DNA of 64,000 nucleotides, taken from an uncultured Bacteroidales bacterium (GTDB lineage Bacteria; Bacteroidota; Bacteroidia; Bacteroidales; ML635J-15). Both the position numbers and the translations under genes were made by a program. The number at the start of each line of letters is the position of its first letter. Position 1 is the first letter of the stretch. Of the stretch, positions 9,101 through 15,980 are shown piece by piece. The notes beneath the pieces are model-generated. The model did no database searches. It saw only the letters and a program-made list of their open reading frames with translations, and had not been told where the DNA came from. The stretch spans positions 62,001-126,000 of the forward strand of contig CAJOIT010000005.1 in assembly GCA_905234755.1 (NCBI GenBank), given 5' to 3'.

Positions 9101-9336
9101 CAATCCGCAAGGCGTATATGTCGTCCACACACACCATTTTCACATCTGGAATGATAATGACGCTTGCTCCGCTTGCGATGTCGCTCATGCTCGATGATCC
9201 GACCACTATAATGATACTGCAATGCATAGCTGCAGGCGCATTCGCTGCCGTATTGCTGATTATTTTCGTTCTTCCCGGACTTCTTGCAGCATTCGACAGG
9301 TTTGTTGTAAAGGCAAAAGCAAAAACGGAAAAATAA
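6124..9336 (+). CDS. MMPL/RND superfamily exporter with large extracytoplasmic insertions
   Basis: A 1070-residue polytopic membrane protein of the MMPL/RND type, probably exporting a lipid or hydrophobic compound by proton motive force. It has the two-fold repeat: TM1 near residues 14-32, TM2-6 at about 155-315 (APIGVMLIAFALLLAVLVIM, SATTNSIASILQLVLSIDYSIILMNRYR) and the second half at about 900-1055 (LLVTLITILSIFLIVAITFR, LMGATIDYGILFTNNYREAR). The SIDYSIILMNRY and TIDYGILFTNNY motifs place acidic residues in TM4 and TM10, as expected for proton relay. The second periplasmic loop (about residues 360-880) is very long and acidic. It is transcribed alone, divergent from the AraC regulator and convergent with the gene at 9378. 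Confidence 0.9.
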   Translation: MAKINLSEFIVRKRLWFLVAAVAIALASVFMIPHTNINSDMTRYLPDDSQMKQGIDQMTDEFGEDGVGAGIVRVMFTSLPDSLRTATKDDLSNIDGVSNILYQDGSEDYNHGEKVLYELLCSSQRSQYEIAHEISDKYGDRVVVETSEKDTTAPIGVMLIAFALLLAVLVIMCESWLEPPIFLTAIGVAVAINMGTNALLESVSATTNSIASILQLVLSIDYSIILMNRYRQEKQSGNSDKFAAMTNALKKASSSIVSSAFTTIVGLMALVFMKLKIGADMGIVLAKGVLCSLVSIFTVLPSVILALDNAITKSTKKVLKFRTDRLAGFSMKFRIPLAIVFVAIFAGSYYLHKKTDISFSPEQKSEIAKYFPQKNIIVLLYENSDSARMIELADSLATNQNVKSFISYPSLMQKQHTASDIKGMVSDFSSMAGANDYDMADFDINTIIDAIYYIGTKNPSEERMSLHDFASLAAEFSNDSTLSANLGTQQDSSEFQYLNILVSLTDTCLINSKLTSEEISDIIGIDKDLISLICPDNQKTSIREIIKSSKELLYTSMIPRHTKVKTPEPQHIEKQTNITAENDSIDTTENIVFDENTDIPDDEDLIYKDSTIFMSQHSAAEIAEFIGMKEKSASIIFNLYGRSKGQKTKTMSLFDFIHFINSDLSNRKMFASQIDAESRQWLKHKENVMLAALQSNKDDSSVEETFDEFEENSTETIPDVVETQEEPEFTFAMPKIDKENIEKLNKAEKIMAIATEGRLFDGSEMLALLDSLGAETQMSDIELAYLYNGITHFDDDSVKMSAEEIIGTLNDSIIENPRFESIINEEMKSGMDNINSMIDDNLSKLRGNNFSQAIIFSNLPKESDETSDFVENLTAKCNTKLNGTHYLIGESVMMNEMRNQFGSEMLLVTLITILSIFLIVAITFRSIAVPAILVMTVMSAVYINVTVSGINGNLLYLAYLIMQSILMGATIDYGILFTNNYREARASMSKINSIRKAYMSSTHTIFTSGMIMTLAPLAMSLMLDDPTTIMILQCIAAGAFAAVLLIIFVLPGLLAAFDRFVVKAKAKTEK

Positions 9337-9341
9337 TTGCC

Positions 9342-9371
9342 AATTATTGTCAATTGTCAATTGTCAATTTT
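9342..9371. repeat. Short tandem repeat between convergent genes
   Basis: About three tandem copies of the 7-mer TGTCAAT fill the 41-bp gap between the convergent MMPL gene and the secreted YD-like protein gene. Confidence 0.6.
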
Positions 9372-9377
9372 CCATTA

Positions 9378-10070
9378 TCAATTACCCACATACTTGTATT
9401 CCCTCTCCTTCCATTCCGTCATCATTCCCGACTGGTCAAAGCATTTCTTTACAATCCAGTTGCCGTATGGGTCGTACTCGTATTCGTAACGGAGCATATA
9501 GTTTGAGGATGGATTGTAGGATGCATCGCGAGTGCTTGAAATGTATTCGCCGTTGACTTCGATTTGCGAAATGTAGCTTGTGACTTTCACCACATTGCCC
9601 TGCTTGTCGTATTTGAAAATTGCGGTGCGACCTTCCTGCCTGCGGCACCCACGACATGGATAGTATTTTGCCGAGGTGGGTCGATGAATGCTTTCCTTGT
9701 ATGTGCATACGAATCTTGCATCGGCACGGTCGATTGTGAAGGTGTGCTTGCGGTCGTTGATTGTAATTCTGCCTGTTGGCTGATAAACAAAAGTTGTCGT
9801 CTGATGGCTTGCGTTGGTGCTGTAAGCAAAAGTAAAGTCGTTGGTCGGAGCAGTGGCTATATTGCCATCGCTGTCGAAGTAAACAGTGGTATTGCGCAAA
9901 CATTCGCCTTTTGTGTAACCATCTGACGTATAGTTTATTTTGTAGTTGCTTTCTGTGTATGACTCGACATTGCCTTTTATGTTGCGACGGCTTCTGTCAT
10001 CGGTTTGTGCAAACGATGTTGTCGTGAAAACAATCAGCATAAAAAACAATATGATCACATTTGTTCTCAT
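9378..10070 (-). CDS. Secreted protein with YD-like repeats, function unknown
   Basis: A 230-residue exported protein. The signal peptide is MRTNVIILFFMLIVFTTTSFAQ, with cleavage after FAQ. The mature part has tyrosine-rich beta-strand repeats resembling RHS/YD units (VYFDSDGNIAT, IFKYDKQGNVVKVTSY, YEYEYDPYGNWIVKKC) and a CRGC pair. It is far too short to be a polymorphic toxin and has no toxin domain. Its ATG overlaps the stop of the upstream paralogue gene at 10067 (ATGA), so the two are co-translated. I do not recognise a specific family. Confidence 0.65.
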   Translation of the reverse strand: MRTNVIILFFMLIVFTTTSFAQTDDRSRRNIKGNVESYTESNYKINYTSDGYTKGECLRNTTVYFDSDGNIATAPTNDFTFAYSTNASHQTTTFVYQPTGRITINDRKHTFTIDRADARFVCTYKESIHRPTSAKYYPCRGCRRQEGRTAIFKYDKQGNVVKVTSYISQIEVNGEYISSTRDASYNPSSNYMLRYEYEYDPYGNWIVKKCFDQSGMMTEWKEREYKYVGN

Positions 10071-10801
10071 AATGTTTCCCAGTCGTCGTGGGTATTGGTG
10101 GAAATGCTGATGCCGTCTGGAATTTGCCGAAAAAGTTCGGTAGTGCGTTGTATTGTTTCGGGAAGCGAGGCAATGGTCGCGGCTATATTGTCGTGCGGGA
10201 TTGTGAGTGTAATCTGACGGTTGTTTTCCACGAGTAGAGAAAGCTTTGATTCGGTGGCAAAATGTTCCAAAACGAATGGAAAACCGCTACCTTTCAGTTT
10301 GTTGCGCACAATAGCGCCAATCGAGAGAATGGAAATGTCGATGTTTTTTGTCAATTTGCTAACCTCTATGAATATTTCGTTCCATTCCTGTTCCCACTGC
10401 GGATACAAGTCGTTTATTTCGAAGAACATGCGTGCAATAGCATTTTCCTCGTTACGGGTAACATCGAAAAGGTTTCCTCCGACATAAAAGCCGATTTTTA
10501 CGCCCAATCGATACGCTTCCGACTTGCGAATTGAAAAGTCCACATTCGACATTTTCACAACAATCTGCTTGCCATCTTCCACAATGTTGTCTTGCGTAAC
10601 GCCCAATTCGACAAGATGCTCAATTAGTTGCGTGATGCTTATGTCCTTGCGTTTCCAAATGGAGTGGTAAATCATTTCGGTGATTTTCGCGCTGATATAA
10701 TCGTCCTTGCCACGCTCGATAATCGGTGCGTAGTCGTATCCGTGTGCAATGCAGTCGCTAATGCGTTCGGAAAGGATGTCGGTATATTCTTGGGCGGTCA
10801 T
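10067..10801 (-). CDS. Unknown protein, paralogue of the 13.0-15.2 kb cluster (copy 0)
   Basis: A 244-residue soluble protein without a signal peptide or membrane helix; no known family recognised. It aligns by eye with the protein at 13755-14501: both have an N-terminal helical segment with YISAKITEM / YISNCISQL, a WEQEWNEI / WNSEWDSI motif near the middle, and a shared C-terminal block (SIGAIVRNKLKGSGFPFVLEH versus SLEALVASKLNGSGLEYRIEH). The fold appears mixed alpha/beta. It is co-transcribed with the YD-like secreted protein and has its own -7 element at 10831. It is separated from its three paralogues by the repeat-flanked ATPase-nuclease on the opposite strand. Confidence 0.7.
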   Translation of the reverse strand: MTAQEYTDILSERISDCIAHGYDYAPIIERGKDDYISAKITEMIYHSIWKRKDISITQLIEHLVELGVTQDNIVEDGKQIVVKMSNVDFSIRKSEAYRLGVKIGFYVGGNLFDVTRNEENAIARMFFEINDLYPQWEQEWNEIFIEVSKLTKNIDISILSIGAIVRNKLKGSGFPFVLEHFATESKLSLLVENNRQITLTIPHDNIAATIASLPETIQRTTELFRQIPDGISISTNTHDDWETL

Positions 10802-10830
10802 TGGGTGATAATGAACTTTCCTTAGTTTCG

Positions 10831-10838
10831 CAAAAATA
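10831..10838 (-). promoter_or_regulatory. -7 promoter element for the copy-0 paralogue gene
   Basis: TATTTTTG on the minus strand, 30 nt from the ATG at 10801. It shows that this gene need not depend on the upstream paralogue operon. Confidence 0.55.
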
Positions 10839-10997
10839 CAATATTTTCGATATTTGGATTTTTCCTTCTAACAATTTCATAATATTCCCACAAAATAATT
10901 GAAATTCTCTTTTGAAAAAAGTAAACAATAAAATTATGATTAATGATAGCTGGCACTATCCGTTGCTGTTTTTTGTCCAATAGTGAATATTATTATT

Positions 10998-11028
10998 AAA
11001 AATCATATTAAAATACAATATGATTTTT
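10998..11028. repeat. AT-rich 12-bp inverted repeat
   Basis: AAAAATCATATT (10998-11009) and AATATGATTTTT (11017-11028) are perfect inverted arms with a 7-nt loop. They lie in the 644-bp AT-rich gene-free stretch 10802-11445, which otherwise holds only hairpin-repeat copies A and B and promoter elements. Confidence 0.6.
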
Positions 11029-11085
11029 CAAATCAAAAATTTTATAAAATTATGTGATATAATTATTTATGTAAAATAGAGTGCT

Positions 11086-11139
11086 TTTCAAGTGTGCGAA
11101 AGTTGCTGTTTTTAGCATAGTTTTCGCACAGTTGAGAAC
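11086..11139 (+). repeat. Hairpin repeat copy A (54 bp)
   Basis: First of three near-identical same-orientation copies. The core begins TTTCAAGTGTGCGAAA and ends TTTCGCACAGTTGAGA; these arms pair over 16 positions with one G-G mismatch and one T-G wobble. An inner TGCTG-TTTT-TAGCA hairpin sits at the tip. The G in the inner arm keeps pairing only as a G-U wobble. Confidence 0.85.
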
Positions 11140-11353
11140 GATAGATTTGTTTGTAATATGCAAAATAAATTTTATATTATTATTAACAATGCGTTTATAA
11201 TCAATAAATTACTATTAAATTAGAATATATTTCTGGCGAGCGTGCCGTATTTTGTATATGATTTGATGCTGAAAAAACCATAAAAAATTAATGATATTTT
11301 TTTAAAATTATTTAATATGCTTATATACAATACATTACAAAAGTTATACCACC

Positions 11354-11406
11354 TTTCAAGTGTGCGAAAGTTGCTATTTTTAGAGTAGTTTTCGCACAGT
11401 TGAAAC
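11354..11406 (+). repeat. Hairpin repeat copy B (53 bp), just upstream of the ATPase-nuclease gene
   Basis: Same outer arms as copy A. The inner tip is altered (TGCTATTTTTAGAG), which disrupts the small inner stem, and the end is one base shorter (GTTGAAAC). It ends 39 bp before the ATG of the gene at 11446, so it lies in or next to its promoter. Confidence 0.85.
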
Positions 11407-11417
11407 AAAAAAAAATA

Positions 11418-11425
11418 TTATTTTT
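11418..11425 (+). promoter_or_regulatory. -7 promoter element for the ATPase-nuclease gene
   Basis: TATTTTTG, 20 nt before the ATG. A TTG at 11400-11402, inside repeat copy B, is a possible but closely spaced -33 element. Confidence 0.5.
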
Positions 11426-11445
11426 GCGGAGTAAAAATATTCGTT

Positions 11446-12867
11446 ATGGATAAACTTATAGGTCGCGAACGGGAAACTGAACTGCTGCAAAAATATTATG
11501 ATAGTCAAAAGGCTGAGTTTATAGCAGTTTACGGAAGACGCAGGGTCGGAAAGACTTTTATGGTGCGTAAGTTCTTCAAGGACAAGTTCGATTTTTACGC
11601 CACTGGAATAATCGACGGTTCGTACGAAGAGGAATTGAAGGCTTTCAATACCGCCCTTACTGCATACGGACACAAGGGCAAAACTGCTAGCAACTGGCTT
11701 GATGCTTTCGCTTATTTGGCGGATTTGCTTAAAGAAAAGGCAAAAAACAAGAAACGATGCGTGGTGTTTATTGACGAACTGCCGTGCATGGATACCCAAA
11801 ATTCGGGGTTCATACATGCTTTCGACTACTTTTGGAATAGCCGAGCATCGTGGATTAACAATATTTTCCTTGTGATTTGCGGTTCGGCAACTTCTTGGAT
11901 GATTCGCAATGTGATAAATAATCGTGGTGGTCTTCACAACCGCCTTACCCACGAAATTCATCTGCGACCGCTCGACCTGTGCAATGTAGAAAAGTATTGC
12001 GCGGCTTGTAAATCCAAATGGGATAGGCTTTCCATGCTTCAGGCATACACTGTATTGGGGGGAGTGCCGTACTATTGGGGACTGCTCGATTTTACTAAAA
12101 GCGTTGCCGAAAACATTGACACTTTGTTTTTCTCTGAAAACGGCGAACTTGCAGGCGAGTACAAGCGGCTTTTCGGCTCGCTGTTCCGCAATCCAAACGC
12201 TTACATTGATATAATTGCTTTGTTGTCAAGCAATAAGCAAGGGCTCACACGCAGGCAGATTGCCGAAAAGCTGAAAGTGTCCGACAATGGTTATCTAGGC
12301 AACAAACTAGAAGACCTTGTAAACTGCGATTTCATAAGAGTTTACAACAACGGTAGTAAAATGAATGGTGGCATTTACCAGCTTATAGACTTTTATACGC
12401 TATTCTACAATCAGTTCTGCCGTCGCCGTCCATCCGACATTCACTATTGGCGCAACCATATAGGCACGCCAAAGCAAAACAATTGGTACGGCTTGGCTTA
12501 CGAAAGAGTTTGCTTGTTCCATATAAATCACATTATAAAGGTGCTGCATTTAGATGCCATAAGCACTGAATTTTACTCTTGGCGTAGCAAAAAGTCCGAC
12601 CCAGCAGCACAAATCGACATTATAATCGACCGTGCTGATGGTCTGATTACTATTTGCGAGGTAAAATATTCGCAAACAAAATACAGTGTGTCAAAATCGG
12701 AATACGACAAACTTTTAAATCGCATCGAAGCATTTAGCAGTGAGACAAATTCTGTAAAAGGCATTCAAACGGTTCTAATCACAACGCAGGGTTTAAAGTC
12801 GAACACATATTCTGGAATATCGGATTTTTCAATATCAATGAACGATATTTTTAGCGCGGAAATTTGA
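11446..12867 (+). CDS. AAA ATPase fused to a PD-(D/E)XK nuclease-like domain (ATPase_2/DUF234 type)
   Basis: A 473-residue protein. The N-terminal P-loop ATPase of the archaeal-type ATPase_2/AAA family has Walker A GRRRVGKT at residues 30-37, Walker B VVFIDE at 106-111 and a sensor-like ICGSATS. A winged-helix-like segment follows (about 235-300, LTRRQIAEKLKVSDNGYLGNKL). The C-terminal DUF234-type domain has an intact PD-(D/E)XK core: Asp391 in QIDIIID, then Glu405-Val-Lys407 in ICEVKYS. The family is widespread in archaea and Bacteroidetes with no settled function. It is the only plus-strand gene in a minus-strand neighbourhood and is directly bracketed by hairpin repeats B and C, suggesting a mobile or self-associated unit (inference). 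Confidence 0.88.
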   Translation: MDKLIGRERETELLQKYYDSQKAEFIAVYGRRRVGKTFMVRKFFKDKFDFYATGIIDGSYEEELKAFNTALTAYGHKGKTASNWLDAFAYLADLLKEKAKNKKRCVVFIDELPCMDTQNSGFIHAFDYFWNSRASWINNIFLVICGSATSWMIRNVINNRGGLHNRLTHEIHLRPLDLCNVEKYCAACKSKWDRLSMLQAYTVLGGVPYYWGLLDFTKSVAENIDTLFFSENGELAGEYKRLFGSLFRNPNAYIDIIALLSSNKQGLTRRQIAEKLKVSDNGYLGNKLEDLVNCDFIRVYNNGSKMNGGIYQLIDFYTLFYNQFCRRRPSDIHYWRNHIGTPKQNNWYGLAYERVCLFHINHIIKVLHLDAISTEFYSWRSKKSDPAAQIDIIIDRADGLITICEVKYSQTKYSVSKSEYDKLLNRIEAFSSETNSVKGIQTVLITTQGLKSNTYSGISDFSISMNDIFSAEI

Positions 12868-12895
12868 TACACTTTTTTTGACTGTCGTTTTTTTT

Positions 12896-12910
12896 AACAT
12901 ACTGTATGTT
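12896..12910. repeat. Small palindrome downstream of the ATPase-nuclease gene
   Basis: AACATAC-T-GTATGTT is a perfect 7-bp palindrome with a 1-nt centre, between the stop codon (12867) and repeat copy C. It could be an operator or a weak hairpin. Confidence 0.5.
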
Positions 12911-12935
12911 AATCAATTATCGTTATATTACTACC

Positions 12936-12989
12936 TTTCAAGTGTGCGAAAGTTGCTATTTTTAGCATGGTTTTCGCACAGTTGAGAAC
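12936..12989 (+). repeat. Hairpin repeat copy C (54 bp), just downstream of the ATPase-nuclease gene
   Basis: Same orientation and length as copy A, with the outer arms unchanged and the inner TGCTA-TTTT-TAGCA stem intact; the junction reads ATGG instead of ATAG. Together with copy B it brackets the gene as a direct repeat. Confidence 0.85.
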
Positions 12990-13038
12990 CATAATTTACC
13001 ATTAAAACAAACTTGCAAAATCGGAAATTGTGCAATAA

Positions 13039-13749
13039 TTATTTTTCCTTGTTCTCTATCGTCGCATTCGCAAATTTCTCCGAGAAATCTTTTGCTGTGC
13101 GTACTAATTCCGAAACTTTGCCTATTTCATTGGCGAAATTGCTGTCTGTTACGCTAATGTGAAGTTGCTTGCCGTTTGCAAGGTCGATGTCAATTTCGCT
13201 ACGGTCGGAAAGGTGCTCAATGCTATAGGTAACATCCAACTTGTTGAGAATACTTTCGAGGAGAGTTTTTGTGGATATGCGGCTGATTTTCTGCTGTTTC
13301 AACAATTTCTGCGCTTGCACTTTGGCGGACTCGTAATCTTGCGAGAGCCAATTTTCGATTAGCATTGGCAGGTCGGCAATGAAATCAACCAGTTTTTCCT
13401 CGACAATTCCGACTTTGTATTCGGCGGATTTTTCCCCGTGCATCGTCAGACGGAGATAACCGCTTCCAACATAGTCGTGCCTGTAAATTTCAATGCTAGC
13501 CTTTCCGAAATCAAGGTTTATTATGCTGTTGCCCTTGCTTTGCTTAGGTATTGTAATGTTTTTTGTTTTAAGCAGTTCCGAAAGGTTATCAATGTCAAGA
13601 TAGATAGTTTGGGTAGCCTCCCCCGATACGCTTTCGGCAACCTTATGCTGGACAAAATGCGCCTGAGCCAACGATTCGTCGTTGCTGCAAAGCCTTGCAA
13701 TTTCAAGGTCTTCGACTAGTTGGGCGATTATTGGTTCGGATGTCTGCAT
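13039..13749 (-). CDS. Unknown protein, paralogue copy 1
   Basis: About 236 residues, soluble, no recognised family. Its C-terminal half (TLLESILNKLDVTYSIEHLSDRSEIDI) follows the same pattern as the C-terminal block of the three related proteins here: helix, then (x)YxIEH, then alternating strands. The frame is open from a TTG at 13770, which overlaps the upstream gene. The ATG at 13749, just after the TAA of the preceding gene, is taken as the more likely start. It is the last gene of the SGNH hydrolase-copy 3-copy 2-copy 1 operon and ends about 50 bp from repeat copy C. Confidence 0.65.
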   Translation of the reverse strand: MQTSEPIIAQLVEDLEIARLCSNDESLAQAHFVQHKVAESVSGEATQTIYLDIDNLSELLKTKNITIPKQSKGNSIINLDFGKASIEIYRHDYVGSGYLRLTMHGEKSAEYKVGIVEEKLVDFIADLPMLIENWLSQDYESAKVQAQKLLKQQKISRISTKTLLESILNKLDVTYSIEHLSDRSEIDIDLANGKQLHISVTDSNFANEIGKVSELVRTAKDFSEKFANATIENKEK

Positions 13750-13754
13750 TTCGG

Positions 13755-14501
13755 TTACGATTTTGTCCAAGTTTCGTTTCTGGAAATATTGTCAATCTCC
13801 ACATCGGCAGGGATTTTCTCAAGGTTTGCAATGATTTCCTTCAATTCTGGCAACAGATTCCAGCATGTTTCTACAAGCCGCCTATGGCTTATGCCGATGC
13901 TTACCTTGCGATGTCCAACCTTTACTATTAATGTCGATTTTGATTTGCCGTGTTCTATCCTGTATTCGAGTCCGCTGCCGTTAAGTTTTGATGCGACAAG
14001 CGCTTCAAGCGACATTCGTTCAATGTCCTGCTGCTTCGACTGCCTCATTGCTTCATCGGCTATGCTGTCCCATTCGCTGTTCCAGTCGGCGTACGAGTTG
14101 CCAATTGCAATGATTATGTCGGCAACGTCCTCTGGGGTTTTGTCGGCAATGCCTATTTCGTCGAATTGGTCTTGCAAAACCATCTTTGAAATCTGTCCGT
14201 AACGGCTGTCGAAACGCATTTTTATTGTAATTTTTGTCTCTCCGAGGTCTATTTCGTACTCGCGGCGCGGTTTTATGGTAATTTTATCATCAGCAACGCC
14301 TTGACTTTTCATTCGTTCGATCATCGGATCAATGGAAAATCCCTCGTGAGCGTATGGCTTTTCGTACATAAGCTGACTGATGCAGTTGCTGATGTATTTT
14401 CGTCTGCCGATGCGAATTTCCGCTGCGGGGTCAGTGCCGTTTTCGCGGCATCGTCTGATATCTTCGGCGAGGCGTGATATGTAGTACTGGCGTTTCAGCA
14501 T
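13755..14501 (-). CDS. Unknown protein, paralogue copy 2
   Basis: A 248-residue soluble protein, no recognised family. It is the closest relative in the window of the protein at 10067-10801 (KLNGSGLEYRIEH versus KLKGSGFPFVLEH, and matching YISN/YISA helices). The N-terminus is basic and helical (RLAEDIRRCRENG); the centre has alternating strands (YEIDLGETKITIKMRF). Its ATG overlaps the stop of the gene at 14495 (ATGCTGA), so translation is coupled. Confidence 0.7.
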   Translation of the reverse strand: MLKRQYYISRLAEDIRRCRENGTDPAAEIRIGRRKYISNCISQLMYEKPYAHEGFSIDPMIERMKSQGVADDKITIKPRREYEIDLGETKITIKMRFDSRYGQISKMVLQDQFDEIGIADKTPEDVADIIIAIGNSYADWNSEWDSIADEAMRQSKQQDIERMSLEALVASKLNGSGLEYRIEHGKSKSTLIVKVGHRKVSIGISHRRLVETCWNLLPELKEIIANLEKIPADVEIDNISRNETWTKS

Positions 14502-15178
14502 CTTACGGTTATCATTTCGGCAAAGTTCGCAATTTTTTCCATTTCTGCCTTGCTGTCGGTGGCAAAAGAGTTATGGTCGATGACAATGCTTTGTCCACCA
14601 AGCGATAAGATGGATTTCCCGATGTGGTGAACTATATCGTAATTCATGTCAAGCAACGAACCGACAATTGCATCTATCGTCCTGCAATCCACGCTGAATT
14701 TCTTCGCGGTCTTTGATATTAGTGTGTATGTTTCTGGCCATTGTCGTTCCCATTCGGGAAATTGCTTGTCGGCAGCAATGAGAATGTCGGCGGTGGTTGT
14801 TGTCGGACAGCTTGTTATGTTTATGCTGCCATCCTTGTTATGGTCGGTGGAGATGTGGTAGGCGTTTTGCGAAAAGAATGTTATGAATTCCGTACAAAAA
14901 AGGCAAAAAGTGTGATTTTTCATTCGTATTTCGTAACAATGCTGTGTATTGTCGTACGGAAAATCATCGGGCGTAAGCCCTTGACGGCGAAGCTCGGTAA
15001 GAAAATTATCCTCCGAAAAGTTTTCCACGCCACGCGGAGCCTTGTCAAACAATTCGGAAAGTCTGTCCTGCATGAAACAATGCCTTGCAAGTTCCTCGCT
15101 TATGGCATTGACGGCAACTTTTTCGGCAAGTTGGCAAATGCTTGCTTCGTAGCTTTCCGTTGTGTCAAATTCCAACAT
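14495..15178 (-). CDS. Unknown protein, paralogue copy 3
   Basis: A 227-residue soluble protein without recognised domains. It shares the W-x-x-x-W spacing motif (FPEWERQWPETY versus YPQWEQEWNEIF in copy 0) and the C-terminal block (TIDAIVGSLLDMNYDIVHHIG) with its neighbours, so the four proteins appear to be one divergent family. It contains several cysteines near residue 110 (FCLFC) not shared with the others. The start codon overlaps the stop of the SGNH hydrolase gene (TAATG). Confidence 0.68.
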   Translation of the reverse strand: MLEFDTTESYEASICQLAEKVAVNAISEELARHCFMQDRLSELFDKAPRGVENFSEDNFLTELRRQGLTPDDFPYDNTQHCYEIRMKNHTFCLFCTEFITFFSQNAYHISTDHNKDGSINITSCPTTTTADILIAADKQFPEWERQWPETYTLISKTAKKFSVDCRTIDAIVGSLLDMNYDIVHHIGKSILSLGGQSIVIDHNSFATDSKAEMEKIANFAEMITVRC

Positions 15179-15900
15179 TATTCCTTTGGCTTTAAGGCAT
15201 TTCCAACTTGTTCTGCAATTTGTCTCATTCCTTCAACTGTAGGATGGCTGGTTTTCTTGGCGATGTTTTTCAACTCGATAACCGAAATGCCATAATGATT
15301 GCAGACTTCGCGGATAGTTGATGTAATTTCATCTTTAAGGCAATCGTTTACAATGAAATATATTTTTGCCTCTGGATGATTTTCGCACAAAAATGAGGCA
15401 AGGTAAGTCATTGCCGGGCAGAAGAAATACAAATCTTCTTCAGTCCAATCTTCGTATTTCGGAGTTCCGAGTGGTGCGCCTGCCCAGTCGTCGTTTGTAG
15501 CGCCGAAGACGAGAATTATGTCGGGATTGCCGATGTTTGGCGCACGAGTTATGAAAGAGCGGTCCTTGTAGTCGCGACCGTAATATCCGCTGTAACTTAT
15601 TGTTGATCCGCTGTACGAATTGTTGATGTCGAGCTGTAGTCCGTTTTCCTCGCAAAGAATCCACCACCATGTCTGTTCAACCTTCTCCACATCGGTGCGG
15701 TCGTGTTTGGTCTTGAAGTACCATTGTTCGTTTTCCAACGGTGTAGTGTAGCCTTCGAAGGTGCTGTACGAGTCGCCGAGAATGGAGATGGTGGGCTTGT
15801 TTTGTGCAAAAGCGGATGTAACAAAAGAGCCTATGACAATTGCCAGCAAAACCGCAATTGTTCTAACTGACTGCAAAATCGGTAATGAGTTCCGTCTCAT
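15178..15900 (-). CDS. Secreted SGNH/GDSL-family hydrolase
   Basis: Predicted exported esterase or lipase-like enzyme of 240 residues. The N-terminal hydrophobic signal (RTIAVLLAIVIGSFVTSAFAQ) is followed at once by the block I motif ILGDSYSTFEGY carrying the nucleophilic Ser. Block III VFGATNDDW supplies the Asn, and a C-terminal SHPTVEGM the His; the usual Asp two residues before that His is replaced by Thr/Ser. Substrate unknown; relatives deacetylate glycans or lipids. It is the first gene of a four-gene overlapping operon with the three unknown paralogues, under a -7 element at 15926. Confidence 0.8.
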   Translation of the reverse strand: MRRNSLPILQSVRTIAVLLAIVIGSFVTSAFAQNKPTISILGDSYSTFEGYTTPLENEQWYFKTKHDRTDVEKVEQTWWWILCEENGLQLDINNSYSGSTISYSGYYGRDYKDRSFITRAPNIGNPDIILVFGATNDDWAGAPLGTPKYEDWTEEDLYFFCPAMTYLASFLCENHPEAKIYFIVNDCLKDEITSTIREVCNHYGISVIELKNIAKKTSHPTVEGMRQIAEQVGNALKPKE

Positions 15901-15925
15901 TTTAGTTATGCTAAAATTCTTAGCG

Positions 15926-15933
15926 CAAAAGTA
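15926..15933 (-). promoter_or_regulatory. -7 promoter element for the SGNH-paralogue operon
   Basis: TACTTTTG on the minus strand, 25 nt before the ATG at 15900. Confidence 0.55.
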
Positions 15934-15980
15934 CTCATTTTTTTCGGAAGGTGCGGAAATTATATAGTGAGGTTGATATA

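Noticed and set aside
9378-10070. RHS/YD polymorphic toxin
   Set aside because: Only 230 residues, with a standard signal peptide, no toxin tip and no immunity gene; the YD-like strands alone do not support a toxin call.
11086-12989. CRISPR array
   Set aside because: Only three repeats of 54 bp with spacings of 214 and 1529 bp and a gene in between; no cas genes; the long internal dyad is not typical of a CRISPR repeat.
11086-12989. Integron attC cassette array
   Set aside because: The stems are attC-like in layout, but the conserved RYYYAAC/GTTRRRY boxes are not properly matched and no tyrosine integrase is present in the window. Kept only as an analogy.
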